A stretch of DNA of 64,000 bases from Clostridia bacterium (GCA_017453245.1 JAFTKM010000007.1:243747-307746), one strand, 5' to 3'; positions 15,112-23,819 are shown, counted from the stretch's first letter. Made by a program: numbers and translations. Notes: generated by a model not told the origin, from the letters alone.

Positions 15112-16473
15112 TATAGACGGAGAAAGCGAGTCTATGATGGCGATCATCTCATCGTCGCCGAGCAGAGTTGTTCTGCCGTCCTCGTAGAGCTTATCGATAT
15201 GCTCCTTCACCTTCACGACTATCTCATCCTGCTTTGTTACCGCGCGGAAGTCGGGGAGGTTGTAGTGCTTGTTTATCCAGTATGCGATACCCGCAAGGCC
15301 CGAGGTGTTGGAGATAGCCACCTCAGCGGGACGGTTGAGTATCGTCTCTGTGTCAAAGATGTTGTATATCTCGGAGTCCTTCATCAGACCGTCGGCGTGT
15401 ATGCCCGCTCTTGTGACGTTGAAGTTGTCACCGACGAAGGGTGTCATCGGCGGTATCTTGTAGCCGAGCTCGTGCTTGAAATATTCCGCAATCTCGGTGA
15501 TGACCGTCGGGTCCATACCGTCAAAGCTACCGGTCAGGGAGGCATACTCGATAACCATTGCCTCGAGGGGGATATTACCCGTCCTCTCGCCTATTCCGAG
15601 GAGTGAGCAGTTGACGCCCGAAGCGCCGTAGAGCCACGCGTTTACCGCGTTAACCACGCCCTTGTAGAAGTCGTTGTGGCCGTGCCACTCGAGCATATCC
15701 GAGGGGACGTCGGCGTAGTGGTGCAGACCGTAGACGATGCCTGGAACGCTTCTCGGCAGGGCAACACCGGGGTAGGATACGCCGTAGCCCATCGTGTCGC
15801 ACATTCTTATCTTGACGGGGATATTTGCCTCTTTTGAGAGGTCGGACAGAGCGTTGACAAAGGGGACGACAAAGCCGTAAAAGTCCGCACGGGTTATGTC
15901 TTCCAGGTGGCAACGGGGTCTTATTCCCGCGTCAAAGGCGCGCTTTACAACGCCGAGGTAGTGGTCCATAGCCTCGCCTCTTGAGAGGCCGAGCTTCTTG
16001 AATATATGGTAGTCGGAGCAGGAAACGAGAATGCCCGTCTCCTTGATTCCGATGTCTCTGACAAGCTTGAAGTCCTCCTTCTTCGCCCTTATCCACGTGG
16101 TGATCTCGGGGAACTCGTAGCCGAGGTCCATACACCTCTCGACCGCCTCTCTGTCCTTCTTTGTATAGACGAAGAATTCACTCTGGCGGATGATACCCTT
16201 TGGACCGCCAAGGCGCGCGAGCATCTTGTACATATCCACTATCTGCGTGGCGGTGTAGGGAGCGCGCGACTGCTGACCGTCGCGGAAGGTCGTATCGGTT
16301 ATCCATATCTCCTCGGGCATATCGAGGGGCACGCGTCTGTGGTTGAAGGCGACCTTCGGTATCTCGACGTAAGGGTAGACCTCACGGTAGAGGTTGGGCT
16401 CGTCAACGTCCTGGAGCGTGTATCGGTATTGGTGCTGCTCGAGTAGATTTGAGTGCTTGTTCTTTGTGATCAT
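15109..16473 (-). CDS. (Re)-citrate synthase (isopropylmalate/homocitrate synthase family)
   Basis: A 454-residue HMGL-like acyl-CoA condensing enzyme. Landmarks are the N-terminal ITDTTFRDGQQSRAPYT with the metal aspartate and catalytic arginine, RCHLEDITRADFYGF, the metal-binding HGHNDFYKG and LGIGERTGNIPLE. This family includes homocitrate and isopropylmalate synthases, but the long N-terminus with YPYVEIPKVAFNHR and the neighbouring aconitase and isocitrate dehydrogenase match the (Re)-citrate synthase of Clostridium kluyveri. It would condense oxaloacetate and acetyl-CoA to citrate. AAAGG lies 10 nt before the ATG at 16473; the ATG at 16491 has no ribosome-binding site. Homocitrate synthase activity is the alternative. 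Confidence 0.85.
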   Translation of the reverse strand: MITKNKHSNLLEQHQYRYTLQDVDEPNLYREVYPYVEIPKVAFNHRRVPLDMPEEIWITDTTFRDGQQSRAPYTATQIVDMYKMLARLGGPKGIIRQSEFFVYTKKDREAVERCMDLGYEFPEITTWIRAKKEDFKLVRDIGIKETGILVSCSDYHIFKKLGLSRGEAMDHYLGVVKRAFDAGIRPRCHLEDITRADFYGFVVPFVNALSDLSKEANIPVKIRMCDTMGYGVSYPGVALPRSVPGIVYGLHHYADVPSDMLEWHGHNDFYKGVVNAVNAWLYGASGVNCSLLGIGERTGNIPLEAMVIEYASLTGSFDGMDPTVITEIAEYFKHELGYKIPPMTPFVGDNFNVTRAGIHADGLMKDSEIYNIFDTETILNRPAEVAISNTSGLAGIAYWINKHYNLPDFRAVTKQDEIVVKVKEHIDKLYEDGRTTLLGDDEMIAIIDSLSPSI

Positions 16474-16491
16474 TTGTTGTTTGCCTTTCAT

Positions 16492-16765
16492 TTAAAATAA
16501 CGTCCGCGGAGCGGACATATTTGCTATTCGTCAGCCGACACGACGAATGACGCAATATACCGCAGGGCGGTATGCACGTCGCACAGGGTGAATTGATGCT
16601 CGCGCATCATGAATTGACGGTAAGTCGTCATGATTTCTCGCTCCGCTCCATGAATTGAATTGCACCTCGATGAACCGCAGTTCAATTCATGCTGCAGGCA
16701 ATTCATGACACCTTGTGTCAAATCATGCACCGCAGGGTGCAATTCATTGGCGCGATGCGCCTTAT
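16492..16765. repeat. Leader hairpin array (ATGAATTG / CAATTCAT)
   Basis: Lies between the operon promoter and the citrate synthase start, so it should be transcribed as a 5' leader. From 16595 hairpins ATGC/GCAT, GACG/CGTC, a TTGAATTGCA-region stem, TGACAC/GTGTCA, TGCACC/GGTGCA and GGCGC/GCGCC are separated by ATGAATTG, then by its inverse. GTCCGC/GCGGAC and element copy 6 are at the gene-proximal end. Confidence 0.88.
16517..16574 (-). repeat. Double-hairpin dispersed element, copy 6
   Basis: ATTCGTC/GACGAAT and ATACCGC/GCGGTAT arms, read on the minus strand. Confidence 0.8.
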
Positions 16766-16769
16766 ATAG

Positions 16770-16789
16770 ATTGTATACAAGTGTACAAT
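16770..16789. promoter_or_regulatory. Candidate GntR/FCD operator
   Basis: A 20-nt near-palindrome (8 of 10 positions match) containing the perfect 10-mer TTGTATACAA (16771-16780), the typical operator core of FCD-type GntR regulators. It begins about 14 nt downstream of the -10 box of the operon promoter. Confidence 0.65.
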
Positions 16790-16803
16790 GTGAATATGCG
16801 TAA

Positions 16804-16833
16804 ATTATAATATAAAATTATTATTCATGTCAA
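16804..16833 (-). promoter_or_regulatory. Promoter of the citrate synthase operon
   Basis: Minus strand: TTGACA (16828-16833), 18 nt, TATAAT (16804-16809). It gives a leader of roughly 325 nt before the citrate synthase start. Confidence 0.8.
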
Positions 16834-16934
16834 TACACTTTCGCGATATTCCCCTTGTCGATGGTTATGTTTTTTCGAATAGGGGTATTAGAAAAACTAA
16901 TATCTAATATAAGGCTATATCTTGGCAAACCGTC

Positions 16935-16963
16935 TTGCAATGCGCCTGCGCGTGTGTTATAAT
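16935..16963 (+). promoter_or_regulatory. Promoter of the glycan-use cluster
   Basis: TTGCAA (16935-16940), 17 nt, TATAAT (16958-16963). Confidence 0.75.
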
Positions 16964-17040
16964 GAGCATAGGAAAAGGGAAGGGTCGATTTGACTTTTCT
17001 TGGCATTTCAACCGTTAGCCGCGTAACCCAAGGAGGAGAT

Positions 17041-18720
17041 ATGAAGCTTTTAGGCAGAGGACAGGACCCCGCATTCTGGACGGGACTTAAGGACAAAAAG
17101 GAATTTGAAAGATATATAAGAGAGCTTGAGAGGTATTGGGAGAATACGGGAAAGAGCTTTGAGATAAGCATACTTCCGTACTCCAAATGGAAGCTCTTCT
17201 GGGACACGGGTGACCGCGGTGAATACGAGCACGTGTACTTTGCGAGAAGGCGTTTTATTGAACACGCCCTGCCGCTTTCCTTGATTTATCCCGAGGAGCG
17301 TGTATACATTGACAAGCTCTCGGACGTTGTTTTTGCGATTCTTGACGAGTATACCTGGTGCCTTCCCGCTCATCAGGGACAGAGAGATAAGAATGACAAC
17401 TCGCGCGTTGACCTCTTTGCCTCGGAGACGGCATTCCACCTCGCTATAATCTACACGCTTCTGGGTGACAGACTCGACCCGCTTATCCGTGACAGAATAA
17501 GAGTCGAGATAGACAGAAGGATATTTGACACCATCACCTCCTGCGAGTCTTACGGCTGGTGGGAGACGGGCAGCACCAACTGGACTGCGGTGTGCACGGG
17601 CTCGGTTGGCTGCGCTATGATGCTGATGCGCCCCGACCTTATGGACGAGATTATGGAGGAGAGGCTCCTCCGCGCTATGGACGGCTTTATCTCGGGCTTT
17701 GCCGAGGACGGAGTATGCACCGAGGGGTGCGGATACTGGGGCTACGGCGTCAGCTACTACGTATACTTTGCTGATATGATAAAGACCTTTACCGAGGGCA
17801 GGGTAGACCTCTTCCGAGGTGAGAAAATGCGCGCTATCGCGACCTTCCCGCAGAAGATGTTTCTCTCCGGCAATGCGGCGGTGAGCTTTGCAGACGGTAA
17901 CCGCACGCTCGACTATCTGTTTGCCGTTATGCACCGCCTGAAAGACGAATACCCCGGGGACGTGCTGATTTATTCGCCCGAGCTCGGCTCGTTTGACGGC
18001 GGTTGCGGCAGACTCGAGATGCGTCTTTACGGCGCTATATGGCTAAGTGAGGACTACTATAACAATCCTGCGGACAGCTCCGCGTCCTTTGAGGAATACG
18101 CACCTAATGCAATGTGGCTCACCAAGCGCACGGTGAAATACGGCTTTGCCGCAAAGGCGGGACACAACGCCGAGATGCACAACCACAACGACGTCGGCTC
18201 CTTCATCTTTGCCAAGGGAGGCCGCCAGCTTCTTATGGATATCGGCTCCGGCACTTACACAAGGCAGTATTTCTCCAAGGAGAGATACTCCATCTTCGAG
18301 CCCTCCTCGCGCAGCCACTCTGTGCCTGTCATCGACGGTGAATATCAGTTTGTCGGTAAGGACGCCGCGGCCTCGGACGTGGTCTATGAAAAGGGCCGTT
18401 TCTCGATGGACCTTGCGGGCGCATACCCGACGGGCGCGGTAAAGAGCGTAAAGAGGACCTTCACGATGGATGACGACAAGGTCGTTATGACCGACCTTTA
18501 CGATATGACAAGAGAGGCTACAATAGTCGAGCGTATAGTTACACTCGTTAAGCCCGAGGTGAAGGAGGATGGAGTTGTCCTCGTCGGCGATTGCCGACTC
18601 TCGTGGTCCGGTGATGCTACTCTCAAGGTCAATACCGAGGAGTGTGCGGGCGGCACCTGCTATCTTCTCGACTTCACCCTTAACGCGGGCGAAAATGAAT
18701 TTAAGGTTGTAATGGAATAA
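17041..18720 (+). CDS. Heparinase II/III-family protein (polysaccharide lyase-like)
   Basis: A 559-residue protein. The first ~330 residues are helical, with Trp/Tyr-rich stretches such as WWETGSTNWTAVC that suit an alpha/alpha toroid for oligosaccharide binding. The C-terminal half is the heparinase II/III beta-sandwich domain with the signature AEMHNHNDVGSF (catalytic-type histidines H380 and H382) and DIGSGTYTRQYFSKERYSIF. Family members eliminate uronate-containing glycans. There is no signal peptide, so it probably cleaves imported oligosaccharides. AGGAGG lies just before the ATG. It leads a cluster with GH2, ROK and SIS genes. The exact glycan is unknown. Confidence 0.85.
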   Translation: MKLLGRGQDPAFWTGLKDKKEFERYIRELERYWENTGKSFEISILPYSKWKLFWDTGDRGEYEHVYFARRRFIEHALPLSLIYPEERVYIDKLSDVVFAILDEYTWCLPAHQGQRDKNDNSRVDLFASETAFHLAIIYTLLGDRLDPLIRDRIRVEIDRRIFDTITSCESYGWWETGSTNWTAVCTGSVGCAMMLMRPDLMDEIMEERLLRAMDGFISGFAEDGVCTEGCGYWGYGVSYYVYFADMIKTFTEGRVDLFRGEKMRAIATFPQKMFLSGNAAVSFADGNRTLDYLFAVMHRLKDEYPGDVLIYSPELGSFDGGCGRLEMRLYGAIWLSEDYYNNPADSSASFEEYAPNAMWLTKRTVKYGFAAKAGHNAEMHNHNDVGSFIFAKGGRQLLMDIGSGTYTRQYFSKERYSIFEPSSRSHSVPVIDGEYQFVGKDAAASDVVYEKGRFSMDLAGAYPTGAVKSVKRTFTMDDDKVVMTDLYDMTREATIVERIVTLVKPEVKEDGVVLVGDCRLSWSGDATLKVNTEECAGGTCYLLDFTLNAGENEFKVVME

Positions 18721-18722
18721 GT

Positions 18723-19553
18723 ATGGAAATTATAAGAATTGATGATTTCTCCGACCCGAGGCTTGACGTATTCGTGAGGCTTACGGGCGCACAGCTCCGC
18801 TCAAAGCTCGAGCCCGAAAAGGGCGTGTTTATAGCCGAGAGTCCGACGGTCATCGAGGTTGCTCTCGACTCGGGCTGTGAGCCGATTGCCCTCCTCACCG
18901 ACGAGAGACTGATAAACGGCGCGGTGGAGAAAATTATAGAAAGGTGCGGGGGCGTGCCGATTTATTCGGCAAAAAAGGACGTCCTAGAGCAGCTTACGGG
19001 CTTCGCTCTGACACGCGGCGCGCTCTGCGCTATGAGACGTCCCGAGCCAAAGAGCCTCTGTGAGCTTCTTGACGGAGCGAGGACGGTTGCCGTGCTTGAG
19101 ACGATTGCCGACTCGACCAACATCGGCGCTATATTCCGCTCTGCGGCGGCTCTCGGCGTTGATGCGGTGCTCGTCACTCCCGACTGCTGTGATCCCCTCT
19201 GCCGTAGGGCGGTAAGAGTCAGTATGGGCACGATATTCCGTGTGCCGTGGGGCGTTATCGGCGATGACCACGAGGATTGGAGACGGAGGGGTATAGACCT
19301 GCTCCACGAGCACGGCTTCAAGACCGCGGCTATGGCGCTGACTGAGGACTCGGTTAATATCGACGATCCCGCCTTGATGAAGGAAGAAAAGGTCGCCGTT
19401 ATCCTCGGCACAGAGGGCACGGGACTTTCAAAGAGCACGATAGAAAAGAGCGATTATACGGTTATGATACCGATGGCGAATGAGGTTGATTCATTGAATG
19501 TAGCTGCGGCGGGGGTTATCGCATTCTGGCAGCTTACGCGCAGAATGCGATAA
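18723..19553 (+). CDS. SpoU/TrmH-family RNA 2'-O-methyltransferase
   Basis: A 276-residue SPOUT methyltransferase. The N-terminus has a substrate-binding domain with RSKLEPEKGVFIAESPTVIEVAL. The C-terminal knotted domain shows motif 1 (STNIGAIFRSAAALG), motif 2 (ILGTEGTGLS) and motif 3 (IPMANEVDSLNVAAA). It methylates a ribose in rRNA or tRNA using S-adenosylmethionine. Only 2 nt separate it from the lyase gene, so they are co-transcribed, an odd partner in a glycan cluster. The stop codon is the last three bases of a perfect 13-bp hairpin (19516-19553). Target position is unknown. Confidence 0.88.
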   Translation: MEIIRIDDFSDPRLDVFVRLTGAQLRSKLEPEKGVFIAESPTVIEVALDSGCEPIALLTDERLINGAVEKIIERCGGVPIYSAKKDVLEQLTGFALTRGALCAMRRPEPKSLCELLDGARTVAVLETIADSTNIGAIFRSAAALGVDAVLVTPDCCDPLCRRAVRVSMGTIFRVPWGVIGDDHEDWRRRGIDLLHEHGFKTAAMALTEDSVNIDDPALMKEEKVAVILGTEGTGLSKSTIEKSDYTVMIPMANEVDSLNVAAAGVIAFWQLTRRMR

Positions 19554-19735
19554 ATGAAGCGCACCTGATGGTGCATGAAAAATGAAGCAGCCTGCGGTTA
19601 TGAAGCGCGGCTTCGCCACACGGAGAGGTCAGAGTGCGCTTCGCTTCATGTTCCGCTCAAGGAACGCATCATGCGAGCCTTGGCGAGCGCTTCATGCGAA
19701 CGAAGTGAGTGCTTCATTCAAAAATAGAAACGCTA
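19554..19735. repeat. Inverted hairpin array (ATGAAGC / GCTTCAT)
   Basis: The word ATGAAGC follows the stop codon directly and recurs with hairpins GCACC/GGTGC and GGC/GCC. From 19638 it is inverted (GCTTCAT) with GTTCC/GGAAC, CGAGCC-type and CACTTCGTTCG-type pairs. It lies inside the presumed operon, between the methyltransferase and the GH2 gene. Confidence 0.82.
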
Positions 19736-19768
19736 GCACATAAGAAATCAAAACAACGGAGAAAAACC

Positions 19769-21991
19769 ATGACAACAATCTCACTTAACGGAATATGGGA
19801 TCTCAGGGGCAGGAGCGAGAGAGATCTCGCATCCGAGGCGCTTAATCTCAAGGCTGAGGTGCCGGGCTGTGTACAGCTCGACCTTTCAAGAGAGGGCTAT
19901 CTTCCCGCGGATCTCTATATGGGTGAAAATATAAAGGAGGCAGAAAAATTCGAGGGCCACGAATGGTGGTACGAGACTCGATTCGAGTGCCCCCGTGTGA
20001 AAAATAACGTATATCTGGTGTTTGAGGGCGTGGACTGTCTTGCAGACTACTATCTCAACGGCGAGTGGATCGGCGAGAGCGAAAACGCGCTTATCTCTCA
20101 CGAGTTCAGAGTGGACGAGCTTCTCAAGGACGGCGAGAATGCACTCACCGTACATATACGCTCCGCGATGAATTATGCAAGGGAGAAGGATTATCCTATA
20201 AGGTCTCTCCTCAGCATCAACCCCGACGGCTCGTATTTACGCAAGCCGCCGCACTCCTTCGGCTGGGATATTATGCCGAGGGCGGTGACGTCGGGACTCT
20301 GGCGCGGAGTCAGACTTGAGATAAGAGACGAGATATACTTCTCTCAGGCTTACGCTGTGGCAAAGGTCGGGGAGTCGAGATTCTTCTACACCCTTGAATG
20401 TGAATATGAGACCGTCTCGGACGTTGAGATAGAGCTCGATTTCGCCTCGGGCGAGAGTGTACTCAAAAAGCGTTTCCCCGCCTTCAAGAGGGGAGGCGTG
20501 TGCACTTTTTCCATAGAAAAACCCAAGCTTTGGTACCCCTATGGCTACGGCGAGGCGAATATTTACGACGGCGAGGCGAGGATATACAAGGGCGGTGAGC
20601 TTGTCCACGTAAGGAGGATGAGCTTCGGTGTGCGTGAGGTCGTGCTTGATAGGCGTGAGCCCGAGGGTAATGACAAAGGCCAATTCCGCTTCCTTATCAA
20701 CGGAGTCGAGGTCATGTGCCGCGGCTCAAACTGGGTGCCGCTCGACGCCTTCCATTCGCGCGATGCCGAGAGGTATGAAAGAGCGCTTGCTCTTGTCAAG
20801 GATATTGGCTGCAATATACTCCGCTGCTGGGGCGGTAACGTGTACGAGGATCACGCCTTCTTCGACTTCTGCGACCGCAACGGAATTATGGTATGGCAGG
20901 ACTTCTCGATGGCGTGCGGACAGTATCCCGAGACCGAGGAGTTTATCGAGAACGTGAGAGCCGAGGTCACCTCGGTTATCAGAAAGCTCCGTCAGCACCC
21001 CTCCATCGTGGTGTGGGCGGGAGATAACGAGGTCGACGCCTGCTTCCCCGAGTACAATCCCAACGATAACTACTTAACGCGCCACGTTATCCCTGCGTGT
21101 GTGAGAGATAACGATCTTGAGAGGCCGTATCTTCCGTCCTCTCCCTATATTTCCGAAAGAATGTACCGTGAGGGCGAGCGCTCGCAGATCCACGGCTCAA
21201 GGCTGGTTGAGGATCACCTCTGGGGACCTCGCGATTACTTCAAGAGCGACTTCTACAAGGGCAACCGCGCGCACTTCGTCAGCGAGACGGGTTATCACGG
21301 CTGTCCGTCGCTTGAATCGATAAAGAAATTTATCACGCCCCCTCGCGTTTGGCCGTATAAGAACAATCCCGAGTGGATCCTTCACTCCACCGATCAGAGG
21401 GGCAACGACTCGCGCGTGATGCTGATGGAAAATCAGGTAAAGCAGCTCTTCGGCATAGTGCCGACCGAGCCCGAGGAATATATACTTGCCTCGCAGATCT
21501 CTCAGGCTGAGGCGAAGAAATACTTCATCGAGCGTATGAGAGTCGGACGTCCTGATAAGACGGGCATCATCTGGTGGAATCTGCTTGACGGATGGCCTCA
21601 GATGTCGGATGCCGTGGTGGATTATTACTTTGAAAAGAAGCTTGCGTACAACTATATCAAGCGCTCCCAGGCGCCCTTTGTTATTGCGGCTGATGAGCTC
21701 ACAAATTGGCATCTGCCAATCTACGCCTGCAACGATACCTTGAAGGAAAGACGAGGACACCTTGTGGTCAAGGTAGCGCTCACCGACGAGGTGATATATG
21801 AGTGCGACTTTACCGCGGCGGCGAACACGTCTACGCTTATCGCAAGACTGCCCATTATGTACTCGGACGAGAGGATACTGATATTTGAATGGACGGTTGA
21901 CGGTGAGGAAGGCTTCAATCACTATGTCCTCGGTAATCCTCCGCTTTCGTTTGACTACTACCGCTCTGTTATGGAAAGGTACGGACTTTAA
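19769..21991 (+). CDS. Beta-mannosidase-like glycoside hydrolase (GH2)
   Basis: A 740-residue enzyme with the GH2 domain order: jelly-roll sugar-binding domain (SLNGIWDL, YMGENIKEAEKFEGHEWWYETRF), immunoglobulin-like domain and TIM barrel. The segment VPLDAFHSRD, followed by ILRCWGGNVYEDHAFFDFCD, is typical of beta-mannosidases. The acid/base glutamate is E421 in WAGDNE and the nucleophile E506 in FVSETGYHG. No signal peptide, so cytosolic hydrolysis of mannosides from imported glycans is likely. The start at 19769 has CGGAG upstream; a longer frame only reads the array. Its TAA overlaps the ATG of the ROK kinase. Confidence 0.9.
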   Translation: MTTISLNGIWDLRGRSERDLASEALNLKAEVPGCVQLDLSREGYLPADLYMGENIKEAEKFEGHEWWYETRFECPRVKNNVYLVFEGVDCLADYYLNGEWIGESENALISHEFRVDELLKDGENALTVHIRSAMNYAREKDYPIRSLLSINPDGSYLRKPPHSFGWDIMPRAVTSGLWRGVRLEIRDEIYFSQAYAVAKVGESRFFYTLECEYETVSDVEIELDFASGESVLKKRFPAFKRGGVCTFSIEKPKLWYPYGYGEANIYDGEARIYKGGELVHVRRMSFGVREVVLDRREPEGNDKGQFRFLINGVEVMCRGSNWVPLDAFHSRDAERYERALALVKDIGCNILRCWGGNVYEDHAFFDFCDRNGIMVWQDFSMACGQYPETEEFIENVRAEVTSVIRKLRQHPSIVVWAGDNEVDACFPEYNPNDNYLTRHVIPACVRDNDLERPYLPSSPYISERMYREGERSQIHGSRLVEDHLWGPRDYFKSDFYKGNRAHFVSETGYHGCPSLESIKKFITPPRVWPYKNNPEWILHSTDQRGNDSRVMLMENQVKQLFGIVPTEPEEYILASQISQAEAKKYFIERMRVGRPDKTGIIWWNLLDGWPQMSDAVVDYYFEKKLAYNYIKRSQAPFVIAADELTNWHLPIYACNDTLKERRGHLVVKVALTDEVIYECDFTAAANTSTLIARLPIMYSDERILIFEWTVDGEEGFNHYVLGNPPLSFDYYRSVMERYGL

Positions 21992-22938
21992 TGTATATAC
22001 TTGGATTTGATATAGGCGGCACAAAATGCGCTGTCAACACCGCTCTGTGGGATGACGAGAGGGTGACACTCCTGAAGAAAGAAAGGTGCCCGACCGACCT
22101 CTCTGTCGCACCCGAGAAAATGATAGAAAAGCTCATCGGAATGGCAGAGGGAATACTTGACGGGAGGCCCGACTCCATCGGCATCTCCTCGGGCGGTCCG
22201 CTCGACTCCGAGCGGGGCGTGATACTCGGCCCTCCGAATCTTCCGGGGTGGGGGCGTGTTGAGATAAAGAGGCAGATTGAGGAGCATTTCGGCGTATGTG
22301 CGCACCTTGAAAACGATGCCAACGCGTGCGCGGTTGCCGAGTGGAAATTCGGCGCAGGCAGAGGTACAAATAATATGGTATTCCTCACCTTCGGCACCGG
22401 CCTTGGCGCGGGACTTATCCTTGACGGTAAGCTTTACCGCGGCACTAACGGAAACGCCGGTGAGGTCGGACATATAAGGCTTGAGCCGACGGGCCCCGTG
22501 GGCTTTGGTAAGGCGGGGTCGTTTGAGGGCTTCTCGAGCGGCGGCGGAATAGCCAAGCTCGCGTGGAGCAAGGCCAAAGAGGCTGCCTCGGCCGGTGTGA
22601 CTCCCGCTTATTACAGAGAGGGTATGACCGAGCGTGACGTTACCGCGGGCACGGTTGCCGAGGCGGCGTTCCACGGGGACGAGACCGCGAGAGAGGTCTA
22701 CCGCATATCGGGCGAGAAGCTCGGCCGCGGACTCTCGGTGCTTATCGACATACTCAATCCCGAGCGGATAGTTATAGGAAGTGTGTTTGCAAGAAGCGGA
22801 GCGCTTCTTCGTGAGTCGATGGAAAAGGAGCTTCTTCGCGAGGCGCTCGCACCCTCGCTCGAGGTATGCAAGATTGTGCCCGCTGAGCTCGGTGAAAATA
22901 TCGGTGATTATGCGTCTGTCGCGGCGGCGCTGCTGTAA
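21991..22938 (+). CDS. ROK-family sugar kinase
   Basis: A 315-residue ROK protein (repressor, ORF, kinase) without a DNA-binding domain, so a kinase for glucose, mannose, fructose or an N-acetyl sugar. The ATP site DIGGTKCAVN is at the N-terminus, the catalytic aspartate in LENDANACAVAEW, and FGTGLGAGLILDGKLYRG follows. The usual zinc motif CxCGxxGCxE is absent: after GEVGHIRLEPTG the chain reads PVGFGKAGSFEGFSSG. It overlaps the GH2 stop by one base (TAATG), implying coupled translation, and probably phosphorylates the released monosaccharide. Confidence 0.87.
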   Translation: MYILGFDIGGTKCAVNTALWDDERVTLLKKERCPTDLSVAPEKMIEKLIGMAEGILDGRPDSIGISSGGPLDSERGVILGPPNLPGWGRVEIKRQIEEHFGVCAHLENDANACAVAEWKFGAGRGTNNMVFLTFGTGLGAGLILDGKLYRGTNGNAGEVGHIRLEPTGPVGFGKAGSFEGFSSGGGIAKLAWSKAKEAASAGVTPAYYREGMTERDVTAGTVAEAAFHGDETAREVYRISGEKLGRGLSVLIDILNPERIVIGSVFARSGALLRESMEKELLREALAPSLEVCKIVPAELGENIGDYASVAAALL

Positions 22939-22959
22939 GGCTTCTATAAAGGAGATATT

Positions 22960-23583
22960 ATGATTAAAGAATTGATAAAAAGGTATCCTGCGCTCGACTC
23001 TTGTAAGGCAGAGATAGAGGCGGCGAGGGATGCTCTGATAGAGTGCTACGAGAATGGAGGAAAGCTGCTTCTCGCGGGCAACGGCGGCAGCTCTGCCGAC
23101 TGCGATCATATCGTGGGTGAGCTGATGAAGGGATTTTTGCTTAAGAGACCGATTGACGAGTCAAGAAAAGAGCAGATGCAAAAGAGCTCTCCCGCCCTTG
23201 ACGGTGCGACGCTTGATAGCCTGCAAATGGGACTTCCCGCTATATCCCTCACCTCGATTAGTGCGCTCAATACCGCTTTTGCGAATGACGTTGACCTTGA
23301 GCTTATCTATGCTCAGTCGGTCCTTGCTCTTGGTAAGGCGGGAGACGTGCTCATCGCGATAAGCACCTCGGGCAACGCGAAAAACGTATGCGAGGCGGCA
23401 AAGGTGGCGAGAGCTATCGGAATGAAGGTGATTGCTCTTACCGGCAGAGACGGCGGAAAATTAAAGAGCCTCTCGGACGTGTGTGTGATCGCGCCCGAGT
23501 GTGAGACCTATAAGATTCAGGAGCTCCACCTGCCAATATATCACTATATTTGCGCCGAGGTCGAGAAGCACTTTTTCGGCTGA
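22960..23583 (+). CDS. SIS-domain phosphosugar isomerase, GmhA-like
   Basis: A 207-residue single SIS-domain protein. LLLAGNGGSSADCDHIVGELMKGF and the second phosphate loop ISTSGNAKNV match the sedoheptulose 7-phosphate isomerase (GmhA) branch, and HLPIYHYICAEVE near the end carries the metal/active-site histidines of that group. AAAGGAG precedes the ATG. In this glycan operon it may isomerise a phosphorylated sugar produced by the ROK kinase rather than make heptose for lipopolysaccharide, since the host looks Gram-positive. The exact substrate is not determined. Confidence 0.83.
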   Translation: MIKELIKRYPALDSCKAEIEAARDALIECYENGGKLLLAGNGGSSADCDHIVGELMKGFLLKRPIDESRKEQMQKSSPALDGATLDSLQMGLPAISLTSISALNTAFANDVDLELIYAQSVLALGKAGDVLIAISTSGNAKNVCEAAKVARAIGMKVIALTGRDGGKLKSLSDVCVIAPECETYKIQELHLPIYHYICAEVEKHFFG

Positions 23584-23667
23584 AGGCAAGACGAAGTGCG
23601 CTCCGCTTTATGCGTGTGTTGACAAGCGTGTAGCGAGCATTTTGCCTCAATCCGGATTTTAATAACA

Positions 23668-23700
23668 AAAAAGCCAATCTCGGTTTGAGATTGGCTTTTT
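23668..23700. terminator. Bidirectional intrinsic terminator
   Basis: A 14-bp perfect stem (23668-23681 with 23687-23700), loop ggttt, A-tract on the left and T-tract on the right. Ends the glycan cluster and can also stop the leftward plsC transcript. Confidence 0.93.
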
Positions 23701-23803
23701 CTATTACACTTTACGGACAGTCGAGGACGCCTGTCCCTACAAATAACGTTCTATTATACTTTACGGACAGTCGAGGACGCCTGTCCCTACAAATAATGTT
23801 CTA
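23701..23803 (+). repeat. 50-bp tandem duplication
   Basis: 23701-23750 and 23751-23800 differ at two positions. The unit contains GGACAGtcgaggacgCCTGTCC. A related single unit (GGACCGtcgaggacgCCGGTCC) is at about 2790-2815, with a compensated arm change. Confidence 0.9.
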
Positions 23804-23819
23804 ATATGTCAATAATTGT

